From the NCBI GenBank assembly GCA_002699485.1, contig PAAV01000049.1, positions 125,981-171,871 on the forward strand: DNA of 45,891 bases, written 5' to 3'. The notes below the pieces were generated by a model that was not told the origin of the DNA, ran no database searches, and was given only the letters and a program-made list of their open reading frames with translations. The DNA comes from Chloroflexota bacterium (GTDB lineage: Bacteria > Chloroflexota > Dehalococcoidia > Lucifugimonadales > UBA2962). The stretch's first letter is position 1. Each line of letters begins with the position of its first letter. A program made the position numbers and the translations under genes. Shown in pieces: positions 25,985 through 34,471 of the stretch.

Positions 25985-27544
25985 TCAATTGCATCTAATG
26001 AAATCTGATATACGTTCTGCTAACGCTATAGTAGTCAGGTTAGTGTTAGCCCTAATAAGCCTTGGCATTATAGATGCATCGCAAACCCTAAGAGATTTAG
26101 TTCCATGTACTCTGCCTTGACTATCAACTACTGAATTCAGACTCGAGTTGCCCATCCTACAGGTTCCGGAAACATGATGTCCAGTTTGAACTTTCTTAAA
26201 GATCCAATCGTCGATCATTGAATCTGTTTTAAGCTCTTCATCACTTGGGTCAATGCGATAATCTATGAACTCCTCGAATTCGGAACTTGAACCAAGTTCT
26301 GCGCAAAGTCGAACAGCCTCACGAATGCGTTTGACGTCACATTTAGAATCAAGCATATTGTAGTCTAATAAGGGAATATCCTCGGGCTTATTTGACCTAA
26401 GAGATAATGTTCCAAAGCTATTTGATTTCTGAAGTATTATACCGATAAAGGCTCCTATTAATTTGTCTGAATAATGTATGAGTCCTGCTTGTGTTTCCTT
26501 ATCAGGAGCGACTGCATATGATCCCATTGTGATCATTACATCTTTACGATCTGTCGAGTCAGAGGCAGTATAACTTAATGCCATTTGCAACAGTGGTTTT
26601 GAGGAATTTAATGTGTAGGATGGTTTGGTTTTATGGACTGTTAATAAAGTAGGATGATCTTGCAGGTTTTGGCCAACGTTTGGCGAATCTACGATAGTTT
26701 TTATCTCATAATTTCTTAAATGGCTTTTTGGTCCAATCCCCGAAAGCATTAAAATTTGTGGTGTCGCTATAGCGCCCGCGGACAAAATAATTTCTTTGCC
26801 TTCGATTTCAAATACAGTATCGTTCTGTTCTACTTCTAGCCCTATCGCTTTTCTGGATTCAAAAAGTATTTTTCTTACTAGGGTGGTGGGCATTATGTCT
26901 ATGTTATCTCTGGATCTAACAGGGTTTAAATAACCAATCATAGAACTTATCCTAGTACGTCCACAAAGGTTTAAAGGTATCGGTCCAACCCCACTAGTTT
27001 CGGGATTATTATGATCCGGGCATCGATCAAACCCATATTTTATGCAAGCGTTATAAAAAGCTTTTTGGATGGGATCGCATTCATCTATCTCAAACCTTCT
27101 TACAGATATCGGACCTTTATTTCCGTGATACTTGTCTTTAAAATCGTGATCCTTCTCTAGCTGTTTGAAATATGGCAACAGGCTTGCATAAGACCACTCT
27201 TTACCACATGAATTCGACCAAAGATCAAAATCTTCTGGTATTCCTCTTAGGAACATTAATGCATTAATTGCACTTGAACCGCCTACCACTTTGCCTCGGG
27301 GGATGTGCAGGTAGGATTGGTCGGTGAGTCTGGCTTCATAGCCCCATAAGTCGTGACTTGTCGCTACAGCCCCTTCTTTCGTCCCAAAACCGAATTTAAC
27401 TCCATCTGGAATAAGGTTTTCATCTGGATAATCTTTACCCGCTTCTATAAGTAAAACAGATGTATTAGGATTTTGAGAGAGCCTGTTTGCCAGCACACAT
27501 CCAGCGGCTCCGGCACCTACTATGATTTTGTCATATAGTTTCAT
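25985..27544 (-). CDS. GMC-family FAD-dependent oxidoreductase
   Basis: A 519-aa flavoprotein of the glucose-methanol-choline family. The FAD-binding VGAGAAGCVLANRLS (residues 9-23) is followed by the family signature RGKVVGGSSAINALMF (near 80-95). The C-terminal catalytic His-Asn pair sits in QTGHHVSGTCRMG and NTNLTTIALAER. Members oxidise alcohols such as choline, polyethylene glycol or aryl alcohols. No signal sequence, so it is cytoplasmic. It starts 1 nt inside the stop of the HDAC-like gene (TAATG), so the two are translated together. Its substrate is not predictable. Confidence 0.93.
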   Translation of the reverse strand: MKLYDKIIVGAGAAGCVLANRLSQNPNTSVLLIEAGKDYPDENLIPDGVKFGFGTKEGAVATSHDLWGYEARLTDQSYLHIPRGKVVGGSSAINALMFLRGIPEDFDLWSNSCGKEWSYASLLPYFKQLEKDHDFKDKYHGNKGPISVRRFEIDECDPIQKAFYNACIKYGFDRCPDHNNPETSGVGPIPLNLCGRTRISSMIGYLNPVRSRDNIDIMPTTLVRKILFESRKAIGLEVEQNDTVFEIEGKEIILSAGAIATPQILMLSGIGPKSHLRNYEIKTIVDSPNVGQNLQDHPTLLTVHKTKPSYTLNSSKPLLQMALSYTASDSTDRKDVMITMGSYAVAPDKETQAGLIHYSDKLIGAFIGIILQKSNSFGTLSLRSNKPEDIPLLDYNMLDSKCDVKRIREAVRLCAELGSSSEFEEFIDYRIDPSDEELKTDSMIDDWIFKKVQTGHHVSGTCRMGNSSLNSVVDSQGRVHGTKSLRVCDASIMPRLIRANTNLTTIALAERISDFIRCN

Positions 27545-28665
27545 TACCGAATTCCAAATGAGGGAAAAATCAATTTTTGGATCCCTAGAACGCTATTTTC
27601 AGCATAGGATTTAACCACAGCTTCGTAATCCGCATCTAAAGAAGGAGTTTGTACATCATAAAGGTTGTGGACGCTATACATGTCAGAATACTGATCCGGT
27701 ATTTTATTTGATATATTTTGTTTAGACATAACTGCAAATGCTAGAGACCAACATCTGGCTACAGCCATCGTGTCATAACCTCCTCCACCAACTGCTAACC
27801 AAGGATAAGATGAATTTGCAAATTCTTTAAGTATAGACTCGAAGCCCTGGGTGGTTTGGTTTAGATGAGTAATAGGATCATTAAAATGGCTATCTATTCC
27901 TAGCTGTGTTACTAAGATATCTGGATTAAATTTATCGATTAATGGTAAAACAGTTTGATTAAATGCCCACACTATTATTTCCGCAGTGGTGTAAGGGTGA
28001 AGAGGCAAATTGACTGAGTATCCCCTGCCTTTGCCAGTCCCAAGTTCTTCGACCCAGCCAGTTCCAGGAAATAGATATTGACCCGATTCGTGCATCGATA
28101 TAGTTAGCACTGCGTCTGTGTCATAGAATGCAAGTTGAACCCCATCACCATGATGGCAATCTATATCAACATACGCCACCTTAAGTCCTTTTGTTAAGAA
28201 ATGGTTTATGGCAATAACAGGATCATTAAAAACACAAAATCCATATGCATAACCTGGCATAGCATGGTGCAATCCACCAGAGATATTAAAAGCCCGATCC
28301 ACTTTTCCTGACTCAAGCATTTTAGCTGCAACTAATGATCCACCTGTAGACAATAGAGATGCATCAAATATGTTTTTATATATTGGATTATCGCCTGGAC
28401 CTAAGTTGAAACGAATAGCATCTTTAGTCAACTTTCCATCATTTAATTTTTCGACAGCGTTTATATACTCAGGGGAATGAAAGGTTAACAAATCTTCTTT
28501 TGAAGCAGGAATAGGATCTGAGATTATTACGTTTTTATTCTGAAATACTTCGTATGATTGCAATAATTCATATGTCTGTTTTAGTCGAATGGGTTTCATC
28601 GGATGAGTATCCGATAAAACATGAGTTGATAATTCCTCAGAATATATAAATGCTGATTTCTTCAG
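27544..28665 (-). CDS. Histone-deacetylase-family amidohydrolase (AcuC-like), probable CTG start
   Basis: A class I HDAC/AcuC-like zinc amidohydrolase. The first ATG (28599) begins inside the fold at MKPIRLKQTYELL, but the frame is open upstream and encodes the missing first strand, AFIYSEELSTHVLSDTHP, which fits the family (FIYS...HPMKPIR). The only plausible start there is CTG at 28665, preceded by AGGG eight nt upstream; it gives 373 aa. From ATG, the charge-relay pair is His111-His112 and the zinc ligands are Asp147 and His149 with a third Asp in LGIDSHFNDP. It may deacetylate small amides or polyamines. The stop TAA overlaps the GMC start. Confidence 0.85.
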   Translation of the reverse strand: MKKSAFIYSEELSTHVLSDTHPMKPIRLKQTYELLQSYEVFQNKNVIISDPIPASKEDLLTFHSPEYINAVEKLNDGKLTKDAIRFNLGPGDNPIYKNIFDASLLSTGGSLVAAKMLESGKVDRAFNISGGLHHAMPGYAYGFCVFNDPVIAINHFLTKGLKVAYVDIDCHHGDGVQLAFYDTDAVLTISMHESGQYLFPGTGWVEELGTGKGRGYSVNLPLHPYTTAEIIVWAFNQTVLPLIDKFNPDILVTQLGIDSHFNDPITHLNQTTQGFESILKEFANSSYPWLAVGGGGYDTMAVARCWSLAFAVMSKQNISNKIPDQYSDMYSVHNLYDVQTPSLDADYEAVVKSYAENSVLGIQKLIFPSFGIR

Positions 28666-28674
28666 ACTTAAGCC

Positions 28675-29340
28675 CTATATTTTTATTCCTGTGATACGGA
28701 TCGCAGAATGCGCTTTATATGTTTTATTAATGTTAAGTAATAGCGCAGTAAGATCTTCGGTATACCTTGAATTAACGAGCCCTCCTCCATCAATAGCCCT
28801 GGCTCCACGTAGAAGCTTGGCAAGCTCCATAGTTATAGACTTGCATTCATCGTTATCGGAAAACACGATCACATCTGAATCGATCAAAGCATCTGGATCC
28901 AATAAGTCTCGTGCACTGATGTTGTGAAATCCTGAAGCAACAGTAGATTTATCAAGTATTTGAGCTGCTTCTAGAGCTGCTGAACCTGCAGGAACTTCTT
29001 TCGATATAGCTACTCCGTTTTCAAATTCCAAGGGCGCTACAACACTAATAACATTCTTATTTACTAGACTATCTTTGAGCTCTTCTAATGTCGATTTTTG
29101 AGCTTGATAGGGAACAGCAATAAAAACTGGATCACATTTTTCTGCTACTTCTTTATTTAATCCAACTGATATATACCCATCAGGAATTTTGGATTGGATC
29201 TTGGAAACCGCCAGCTCAGCCTTTTTTACACTCCGAGATCCAATAACAACTTTTATGCCGTTAAGCGCAAATCTCAAACCCAACCCTAAACCTTCAGGGC
29301 CTGTACCACCTATAAATCCGACTAATGATTCTGAAGACAT
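28675..29340 (-). CDS. npdG: NADPH:coenzyme F420 oxidoreductase-like (NpdG)
   Basis: A 221-aa Rossmann protein that begins VGFIGGTGPEGLGLGLRFAL (residues 7-26), a form typical of F420-dependent NADP reductases, with the phosphate-binding GSRSVKKAE after strand two (NADP). The rest (VIVFSDND, IDGGGLVNSRYTEDLTALLLNIN) matches the family. It moves hydride between NADPH and F420, and its presence means the organism probably makes F420, consistent with the LLM oxidoreductases at the left end. It heads the operon with the HDAC-like, GMC and TPP-enzyme genes. Substrate specificity for F420 is inferred. Confidence 0.88.
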   Translation of the reverse strand: MSSESLVGFIGGTGPEGLGLGLRFALNGIKVVIGSRSVKKAELAVSKIQSKIPDGYISVGLNKEVAEKCDPVFIAVPYQAQKSTLEELKDSLVNKNVISVVAPLEFENGVAISKEVPAGSAALEAAQILDKSTVASGFHNISARDLLDPDALIDSDVIVFSDNDECKSITMELAKLLRGARAIDGGGLVNSRYTEDLTALLLNINKTYKAHSAIRITGIKI

Positions 29341-29391
29341 GTTTTGATTTTGAAAATAATCTAATTAAGTATAAATAAACTTTTTATTGTG

Positions 29392-29841
29392 TTATTCACG
29401 AGTAGGTTGACTAGTCCAAATTGTATGGTAATTTTCACCTACAATTACCCTAGCGAGCTCGGCATTTTGAAGGCGATTGAGGTCATCTAATGCCTTATCA
29501 GTGGCAGCTTGCGCATTTTCATGTCCAGCATCTATGAGCATTCTTGTTAGTTGTTGCCATATTCCCTCTGACACTAGGCTATTAACATTTCGGGGCCACG
29601 GAAAAATTGCTAAATTAGGTCTTCTGGGGAAACCAGGCCTCGCTCGTCTTATCGATCGTATTCTTTCTTGAGGTGAAGAAACCATTTGCATTATTTGAAT
29701 CATTGGACCGCTTAGCTCCAATGATCGTAAATCTATTACAAGTGACTTTCTAAAAATAGGGAAGAAGATAGACAGTACCTCTGCTTCACTCAGTTCAGCT
29801 AAAATTTCATTTACATCTAGTTCAAAATCGCCATCTATCAA
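29392..29841 (-). CDS. Conserved hypothetical protein, 149 aa
   Basis: I do not recognise this protein. It is soluble, with an acidic N-terminus (GDFELDVNEILAELSEAEV), a basic central stretch (ERIRSIRRARPGFPRR) and a helical C-terminus (QAATDKALDDLNRLQN). No cysteine clusters or membrane helices are present. It lies 51 nt upstream of npdG on the same strand and may be cotranscribed; the distance to etfA upstream is 91 nt. The function cannot be guessed. Confidence 0.65.
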   Translation of the reverse strand: MIDGDFELDVNEILAELSEAEVLSIFFPIFRKSLVIDLRSLELSGPMIQIMQMVSSPQERIRSIRRARPGFPRRPNLAIFPWPRNVNSLVSEGIWQQLTRMLIDAGHENAQAATDKALDDLNRLQNAELARVIVGENYHTIWTSQPTRE

Positions 29842-29932
29842 TTTAGATACTCTCCAAAGTAATAATATACATCAACTTTTAACGAATTCATATCTTAAAG
29901 CTCCATACATCTATTTGTGCAACCTAACATGG

Positions 29933-30919
29933 TCATTTCTCATCTACTAATTCCCTGACAGCATCTGTAAAAGCAGGGAGAACAAGGTTCCAATCTCCAA
30001 CAACTCCATACTTAGAATCCTTGAAAATATTTGCATTTTTATCTGAGTTTATTGAGACGATATTTCGCGAACCTGAACATCCAGCCATGTGTTGGCTAGC
30101 TCCAGAAATTCCGAAAGATAAATACACGTTAGGGGTTACTGTTTTGCCAGTAAGCCCTATTTGGAAGTTGTGGTCGATCCATCCAGCATCGCATGCAGCC
30201 CTTGAGGCGCCTACTGCACCATCTAATATGTTTGCCAATTCTCTTAGTGCTTCAAAAGGTTCAGGTCCGCCTAAACCTCTGCCGCCTGCGATCACAATTT
30301 CGGCTTTGCTAAGATCAGGACCCTCGGGAATTTCCGTTACTGTTTTTACGATTTTAACTCGGATATCTTCATCGTTTATTTTTGGTTCAAGTTCGAATAC
30401 GGGTGTATTAGTATCAGAGGTGGTTTTTATTTCTTGACTTGATCTTGCCCGTATAGTTGCAACCTTTGGGGTGTTTCCAGTCAAGGATATATGTGCTAGA
30501 GCATTACCTCCATAAACTGGCCTGATGCATGATAGCTCATTATTTTGAATACGTTTTATGTCTATACAGTCATGTGCATAAGCACCTTCTATTCTAAATG
30601 CCACTCTGGGGGCAATATTCAGCGACCAAGATGTTTTATTCATTAAAACGAGGTCAACATTATTGTTTTTACAAAACCATTCTATAGATGAAATGACGAC
30701 CTCATCAGGTAAGGGGCTTTCGTAACGCATATGATTTTTTAGAACATAAATTTGACTGCAGTCTAAGCTAATCAAATTTTCTAAGAGAGCAGTATTATCA
30801 GGCCCGAATATTACTATTGATGTTTCGTCGCCTAATGAGTTTGCTAGACTCAAAATATGTTCGATGGATTCATCTAAATTACTCTGGCCCTGTTCAATAA
30901 TTACAGCTGTATGGCTCAA
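29933..30919 (-). CDS. etfA: Electron transfer flavoprotein alpha subunit EtfA
   Basis: A 328-aa ETF alpha subunit. The C-terminal FAD domain shows GGRGLGGPEPFE (near 211-222), GASRAACDAGW, VTPNVYLSFGISGASQHMAG and the final VVGDWN, all family hallmarks. With EtfB it carries electrons from acyl-CoA or amine dehydrogenases to ETF:quinone oxidoreductase. It starts TTG 1 nt after the etfB stop, so the two are coupled. No dehydrogenase or quinone oxidoreductase is adjacent, so the donor is unknown. Confidence 0.95.
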   Translation of the reverse strand: MSHTAVIIEQGQSNLDESIEHILSLANSLGDETSIVIFGPDNTALLENLISLDCSQIYVLKNHMRYESPLPDEVVISSIEWFCKNNNVDLVLMNKTSWSLNIAPRVAFRIEGAYAHDCIDIKRIQNNELSCIRPVYGGNALAHISLTGNTPKVATIRARSSQEIKTTSDTNTPVFELEPKINDEDIRVKIVKTVTEIPEGPDLSKAEIVIAGGRGLGGPEPFEALRELANILDGAVGASRAACDAGWIDHNFQIGLTGKTVTPNVYLSFGISGASQHMAGCSGSRNIVSINSDKNANIFKDSKYGVVGDWNLVLPAFTDAVRELVDEK

Positions 30920-30920
30920 T

Positions 30921-31712
30921 TCAAATTAACCCGGCCTCTCTTAGTTTAAAGGCAAGTAGCCTGCCTGATTCTTCATCATCAACCCCTTGTATAAATTCAC
31001 AATCCTGCTCGTTTTCAGGAATAGAAAGTTTTAGAGTGGTAACGTTGTTTTTATATTCATCTAAGTCAATATCCAAATCATTATACGAGAGTATTTCCGG
31101 CTCTTTTTTGCCAGCATTCATTATTCCTCTTAACGTCGGATAACGTGGCTCTCCAAATTCATTACTTACAGTAACTAAAGCCGGAAGCGAAGATTCTAAT
31201 ACCTGATATCCATCAGGAATGACGCGTTCAATATTGATAGTGTTCGATTCTAAAGTAATGTCCTGAGCTAGGGTGAGGCAAGTAAAATCAAGTAATTCGG
31301 CTAACACTAGAGGTACTTGACTATTGTCCCAATCAGAGGCTTGTCTCCCGCATAATATTAAATCAGGCACGCCAATTTTTTTTATGGCGCATGAAAGGAC
31401 ATTCGCCGTAGTAAACGGGTCTAGATTTTCAAATTCTGATCCCTGGACCAAAACAAGGTTGTCTGCACCCATTGAGATAGGTTTTTTCATGACATCCATA
31501 ACAAAGTTATTTCCAATAGAAATAATTGTTACTTGAGCGTTGTTTGTATCTTTTATTCGAAGAGCAGCTTCTACAGCATTTTCATCGAATCCATTTAATA
31601 CAGGAGGAGTTCCTAGTCTCGAAGTTATAGAAACGGAATCCTCATCTATAACAAGACCTGAAACCGGGGTTTCAGGGTCTAAAACTTGTTTTGCGCATAC
31701 TATGATATTCAC
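30921..31712 (-). CDS. etfB: Electron transfer flavoprotein beta subunit EtfB
   Basis: A 263-aa ETF beta subunit with the AMP-binding VCAKQVLDPETPV N-terminus, LNGFDENAVEAALRIK, the loop LCGRQASDWDNSQVP near 120-134, and LPALVTVSNEFGEPRYPTL near 180-198. These match canonical EtfB, with a shortened C-terminus. The start is GTG at 31712 with TTAGG about 7 nt upstream. It forms a heterodimer with the etfA product encoded next and uses the divergent region 31713-32141 as its upstream sequence. Confidence 0.95.
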   Translation of the reverse strand: MNIIVCAKQVLDPETPVSGLVIDEDSVSITSRLGTPPVLNGFDENAVEAALRIKDTNNAQVTIISIGNNFVMDVMKKPISMGADNLVLVQGSEFENLDPFTTANVLSCAIKKIGVPDLILCGRQASDWDNSQVPLVLAELLDFTCLTLAQDITLESNTINIERVIPDGYQVLESSLPALVTVSNEFGEPRYPTLRGIMNAGKKEPEILSYNDLDIDLDEYKNNVTTLKLSIPENEQDCEFIQGVDDEESGRLLAFKLREAGLI

Positions 31713-31868
31713 AATTAGCCTAAGTCGACTTTAGCATTTACAAATATGCGATGTCAAACGCAATTATCTACTAATTTTTAACGTAAAACTTAAACTCTAA
31801 ATTAATAAAAAAATACAAAAAAAAATTAGAACAATTGTGTTATAAATTAACTTAATTTAACAGCATTA

Positions 31869-31908
31869 ATACTGTGTAAACGCCTGTATTAGCTCATTTA
31901 CACAGTAT
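31869..31908. repeat. Perfect 12-bp inverted repeat, 16-nt centre
   Basis: ATACTGTGTAAA (31869-31880) and TTTACACAGTAT (31897-31908) are exact complements separated by 16 nt. No U-tract follows on either strand, so it is not an obvious terminator. Its position between two divergent genes suggests a regulator site or a structured leader. The half-site centres lie 28 bp apart. Confidence 0.65.
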
Positions 31909-31991
31909 CTGTCTACTTATTTTCTTGACATTAGTGAAATCAAAATTATCCAAATCATAAACAAAAAACAAACAAAACTTAAGAAATAGCA

Positions 31992-32020
31992 TTGACAAAA
32001 TCTTAAACTTTGTTTAATTA
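31992..32020 (+). promoter_or_regulatory. Promoter candidate for the double zinc-ribbon gene
   Basis: TTGACA (31992-31997) with a 17-nt spacer before TAATTA (32015-32020). The -35 box is perfect, the -10 box weak. The gene start is about 120 nt downstream, so a sizeable leader is predicted. The GGAGG ribosome-binding site at 32132-32136 is strong. Confidence 0.5.
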
Positions 32021-32141
32021 GTGTCTGAAAAAACTCTTAAAATTGTAAAAAGTAAGTTTGTCTGGATCTTTTTGAGGCTAGCAATTTATTGCGAAACCAA
32101 AACAGGCAATATTCGATTAAAGAAATAAGACGGAGGTTAAA

Positions 32142-32651
32142 ATGGTTATTCAGGTAACGCCTAGCAGGCTAAAAACATCGTACGCTCCTGAAGCACCGGT
32201 GGTTGCAAAACCAAAGGTTATTCCTAGTCCTGTGCAAGTACCTAGACCAAGACACGGCGATGCCGGAAATCTCGAGTGTCCTAGATGCCAAAACCGGTTG
32301 ATGCAATCTTACAATGAGCCGCAGTGCGTAAAGTGCGGTTATGTTGATTATGGATATGTTCCTAACAAAAACGGAACAAGACCTACAAATTTGATCACAA
32401 CTGGCACTCGCTATGTAATAAGATACACGGGCGAGTACGATAACTTGAAAGAGACACTACTCTATGTACAAGTAGTGAGGCTTAGGAATCGAGCTGTCTA
32501 TGAAGTGACTTGCCCGTTCTGTGAGTCCATCATGGAGCAGTCATCGCTTTCAGGTAAGCGAAGAGAGATAAGGGAAGAAAGATACAAATGTGTTCAAGGA
32601 CATAGAGTTTCTTTATTACCAAACCCAAAGGGAGCTTTAGGCTGGAAATAG
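32142..32651 (+). CDS. Double zinc-ribbon protein, function unknown
   Basis: A 169-aa protein with two metal-binding ribbons. Ribbon one: Cys46, Cys49, Cys62, Cys65 (CPRCQNRL then CVKCGYVDY). Ribbon two: Cys124, Cys127, Cys150 and His154 (CPFCES then CVQGH). The N-terminal 40 residues are Pro/Lys-rich and likely disordered, and the basic stretch SGKRREIREER could bind nucleic acid. It has its own promoter candidate, a strong GGAGG site and a terminator, so it is transcribed as a single gene. I do not recognise a named family. Confidence 0.8.
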   Translation: MVIQVTPSRLKTSYAPEAPVVAKPKVIPSPVQVPRPRHGDAGNLECPRCQNRLMQSYNEPQCVKCGYVDYGYVPNKNGTRPTNLITTGTRYVIRYTGEYDNLKETLLYVQVVRLRNRAVYEVTCPFCESIMEQSSLSGKRREIREERYKCVQGHRVSLLPNPKGALGWK

Positions 32652-32673
32652 TCTAAGCCAACTTAACTAATTA

Positions 32674-32708
32674 AAAAAACCCGGAATATTAGTATTCCGG
32701 GTTTTTTT
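32674..32708 (+). terminator. Rho-independent terminator
   Basis: CCCGGAATA (32680-32688), loop TTAG, TATTCCGGG (32693-32701), a perfect 9-bp GC-capped stem followed by seven T (32702-32708). An A-run precedes the stem, so it could act in both directions. It ends the double zinc-ribbon transcript, 28 nt after its stop. Confidence 0.92.
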
Positions 32709-32802
32709 GTTATATCTATTAATTAAGATGTATTATCTATATCTACGGGTTTACTTGTACTTAAAAGATTTAATATAAACCATAAGGAAGTCGACTTTAA
32801 TA

Positions 32803-33996
32803 ATGTCAACAATTTACGATAAGTTTGGAGTCAGGCCAATTATCAACGTTTCTGGCGCATCAACTCGTGTGGGTGGGGCTTTGATGCCCACAGAAGTTAT
32901 AGAATCGATGCGAGAAGCCGCGACAGAATCTGTATCTATGTCTGAATTGCAAGGAGCAGCTAGTAGGTACATATCAGAGGTGACCGGTGCTGAAGCAGGA
33001 TATGTTACATCAGGTGCATCTGCTGGGCTTACGCTGGGAACTGCGGCCATAATAGCCGGTTGTGACCTTGGGAAAATAGAAAGCCTTCCGCGTACTGATG
33101 GTTTCAAAAACCAGCTGATTATTTCGCGAGAGCATCGTAATGGATACGATCATGCCGCTCGACTAGCAGGGGCAATTCTTGTGGAAGTCGGAATGAATGA
33201 AATAACTGCTAACGCCGGAGTTAGAAGAACGGAAGCATGGGAGTATGAGTCTGCCATTAATGACTCGACAGTTGGCATTTATTATTCGCAGGGACCTGAC
33301 AGTCATCCTCACTTACAGGATGTTATAAAGGTAGCTAAGAGAAATGGATTACCAATAATTGTGGATGCGGCTGGAGAATTACCTCCCAAGGAAAATTTAA
33401 GAAAGTTTATTGATATGGGGGCAGACCTTGTCGCTTTCTCCGGAGGTAAGGCATTACGTGGTCCCCAATCGACTGGGATATTATGCGGTAAAAAACATCT
33501 TATAAGTTCAGTTGCATTACAAAATCTTGATATGGATGAATTTTTTGAAATCTGGAATCCTCCTAACGATTTAATTCCTAAAGATAGTCTTCCCGGAATA
33601 CCGCGTCACGGTATTGGTAGAGGGTTGAAAGTGTCAAAAGAAAATGTGATTGGCCTGTTGACTGCCTTAAAGTTATTTGTGGAAGATGCTTATGTATCTA
33701 CTTACAGTGAACAAAGACAATTCTTACAATCTATATCTTCTTCTATAACTGATGAAACCATAAATACGAAAATACATGAACCAATAGAAGGATCACCCAT
33801 TCTTACAATTTCGATCGATTTGAATCTTCATAAAAAATCAGCATTTGATATATCAAATGAACTTAAAAATGGAAGCCCAGGTATTTTTGTTCAGGAAGTA
33901 GGATTAGAGCAAGGCATTATTACGATACATCCTCTTAATCTAAATAAAGAACGCACTAAATTAGTAACTAAAAGGATTTTAAAAGTAATTCAGTAA
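32803..33996 (+). CDS. SelA/DgaE-fold PLP-dependent enzyme
   Basis: A 397-aa fold-type I PLP enzyme. The N-terminus RPIINVSGASTRVGG, the PLP-binding Asp188 (IIVDAAGE) and Lys216 in AFSGGKALRGPQSTG match the SelA/D-glucosaminate-6-phosphate ammonia-lyase branch. True SelA is longer (about 460 aa) with an extra N-terminal tRNA-binding domain, absent here, so it is more likely a small-molecule lyase or aminotransferase. It is not evidence for selenocysteine synthesis by itself. AAGGAAG precedes the ATG. It overlaps the convergent DUF3054 gene by 7 nt. Confidence 0.85.
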   Translation: MSTIYDKFGVRPIINVSGASTRVGGALMPTEVIESMREAATESVSMSELQGAASRYISEVTGAEAGYVTSGASAGLTLGTAAIIAGCDLGKIESLPRTDGFKNQLIISREHRNGYDHAARLAGAILVEVGMNEITANAGVRRTEAWEYESAINDSTVGIYYSQGPDSHPHLQDVIKVAKRNGLPIIVDAAGELPPKENLRKFIDMGADLVAFSGGKALRGPQSTGILCGKKHLISSVALQNLDMDEFFEIWNPPNDLIPKDSLPGIPRHGIGRGLKVSKENVIGLLTALKLFVEDAYVSTYSEQRQFLQSISSSITDETINTKIHEPIEGSPILTISIDLNLHKKSAFDISNELKNGSPGIFVQEVGLEQGIITIHPLNLNKERTKLVTKRILKVIQ

Positions 33997-34361
33997 AGAT
34001 GATTGTTTTTGAACCGCAAAGTTATAGCCATGAACATGGCTCTCCATGCAATTAATGCCAAGCCTTGAACTGCAATTGAAACAATAACAAAATTCATCAC
34101 TAATGGCTTGTCGGTTAATATGAATCTAGCAATGATTGCGATAAATCCACACAGAATCCATGTTAAAGGGATTCTCCATATAGTTTGTTTAAGACTATAA
34201 AGAGTAGATATTTTATAAGAGCCAAGCCATGGAGATATAACAAACCAACATATTAAGAAGGGCAGTGCAGTTCGTATGAATGATTGCCTTATAGTAACTC
34301 CATGTTCAAATTTGCCTAATATTACAAATAATGTAAAAACACAGATTTCCCCTAGTGCCAT
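33990..34361 (-). CDS. DUF3054-like membrane protein
   Basis: A 123-aa protein with four predicted membrane helices (about residues 5-17, 28-42, 60-82 and 88-112). The N-terminal GEICVFTLFVILGKFEHG and TALPFLICWFVISPW match the DUF3054 pattern of a helix followed by G(R/K)xxH and PF. The function of this family is unknown. The ATG at 34361 agrees with the usual start. The frame upstream is open for about 38 codons, but no ATG, GTG or TTG lies in it. Confidence 0.75.
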   Translation of the reverse strand: MALGEICVFTLFVILGKFEHGVTIRQSFIRTALPFLICWFVISPWLGSYKISTLYSLKQTIWRIPLTWILCGFIAIIARFILTDKPLVMNFVIVSIAVQGLALIAWRAMFMAITLRFKNNHLY

Positions 34362-34471
34362 TATGGTTATTAAAGGTAACTTTAGTTTAAATTCAGAATC
34401 AAGATTAATATGGATGTCCCTACCGTTTTTTAACCCTCGATTGTTATATAAAATATTACCATTCTTATTAC

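Larger units (their letters stand above)
31713..32141. other. AT-rich divergent intergenic region
   Basis: 429 bases between etfB (minus) and the zinc-ribbon gene (plus). It holds a perfect 12-bp inverted repeat (31869-31908) and a plus-strand promoter candidate (31992-32020). The stretch 31790-31860 is extremely A/T-rich. I see no ORF or RNA gene. Confidence 0.6.

Noticed and set aside
32803-33996. SelA-family PLP enzyme as evidence for selenocysteine synthesis
   Set aside because: It lacks the N-terminal domain and the length of true SelA and fits the DgaE-like branch better; it does not support the selenoprotein call.
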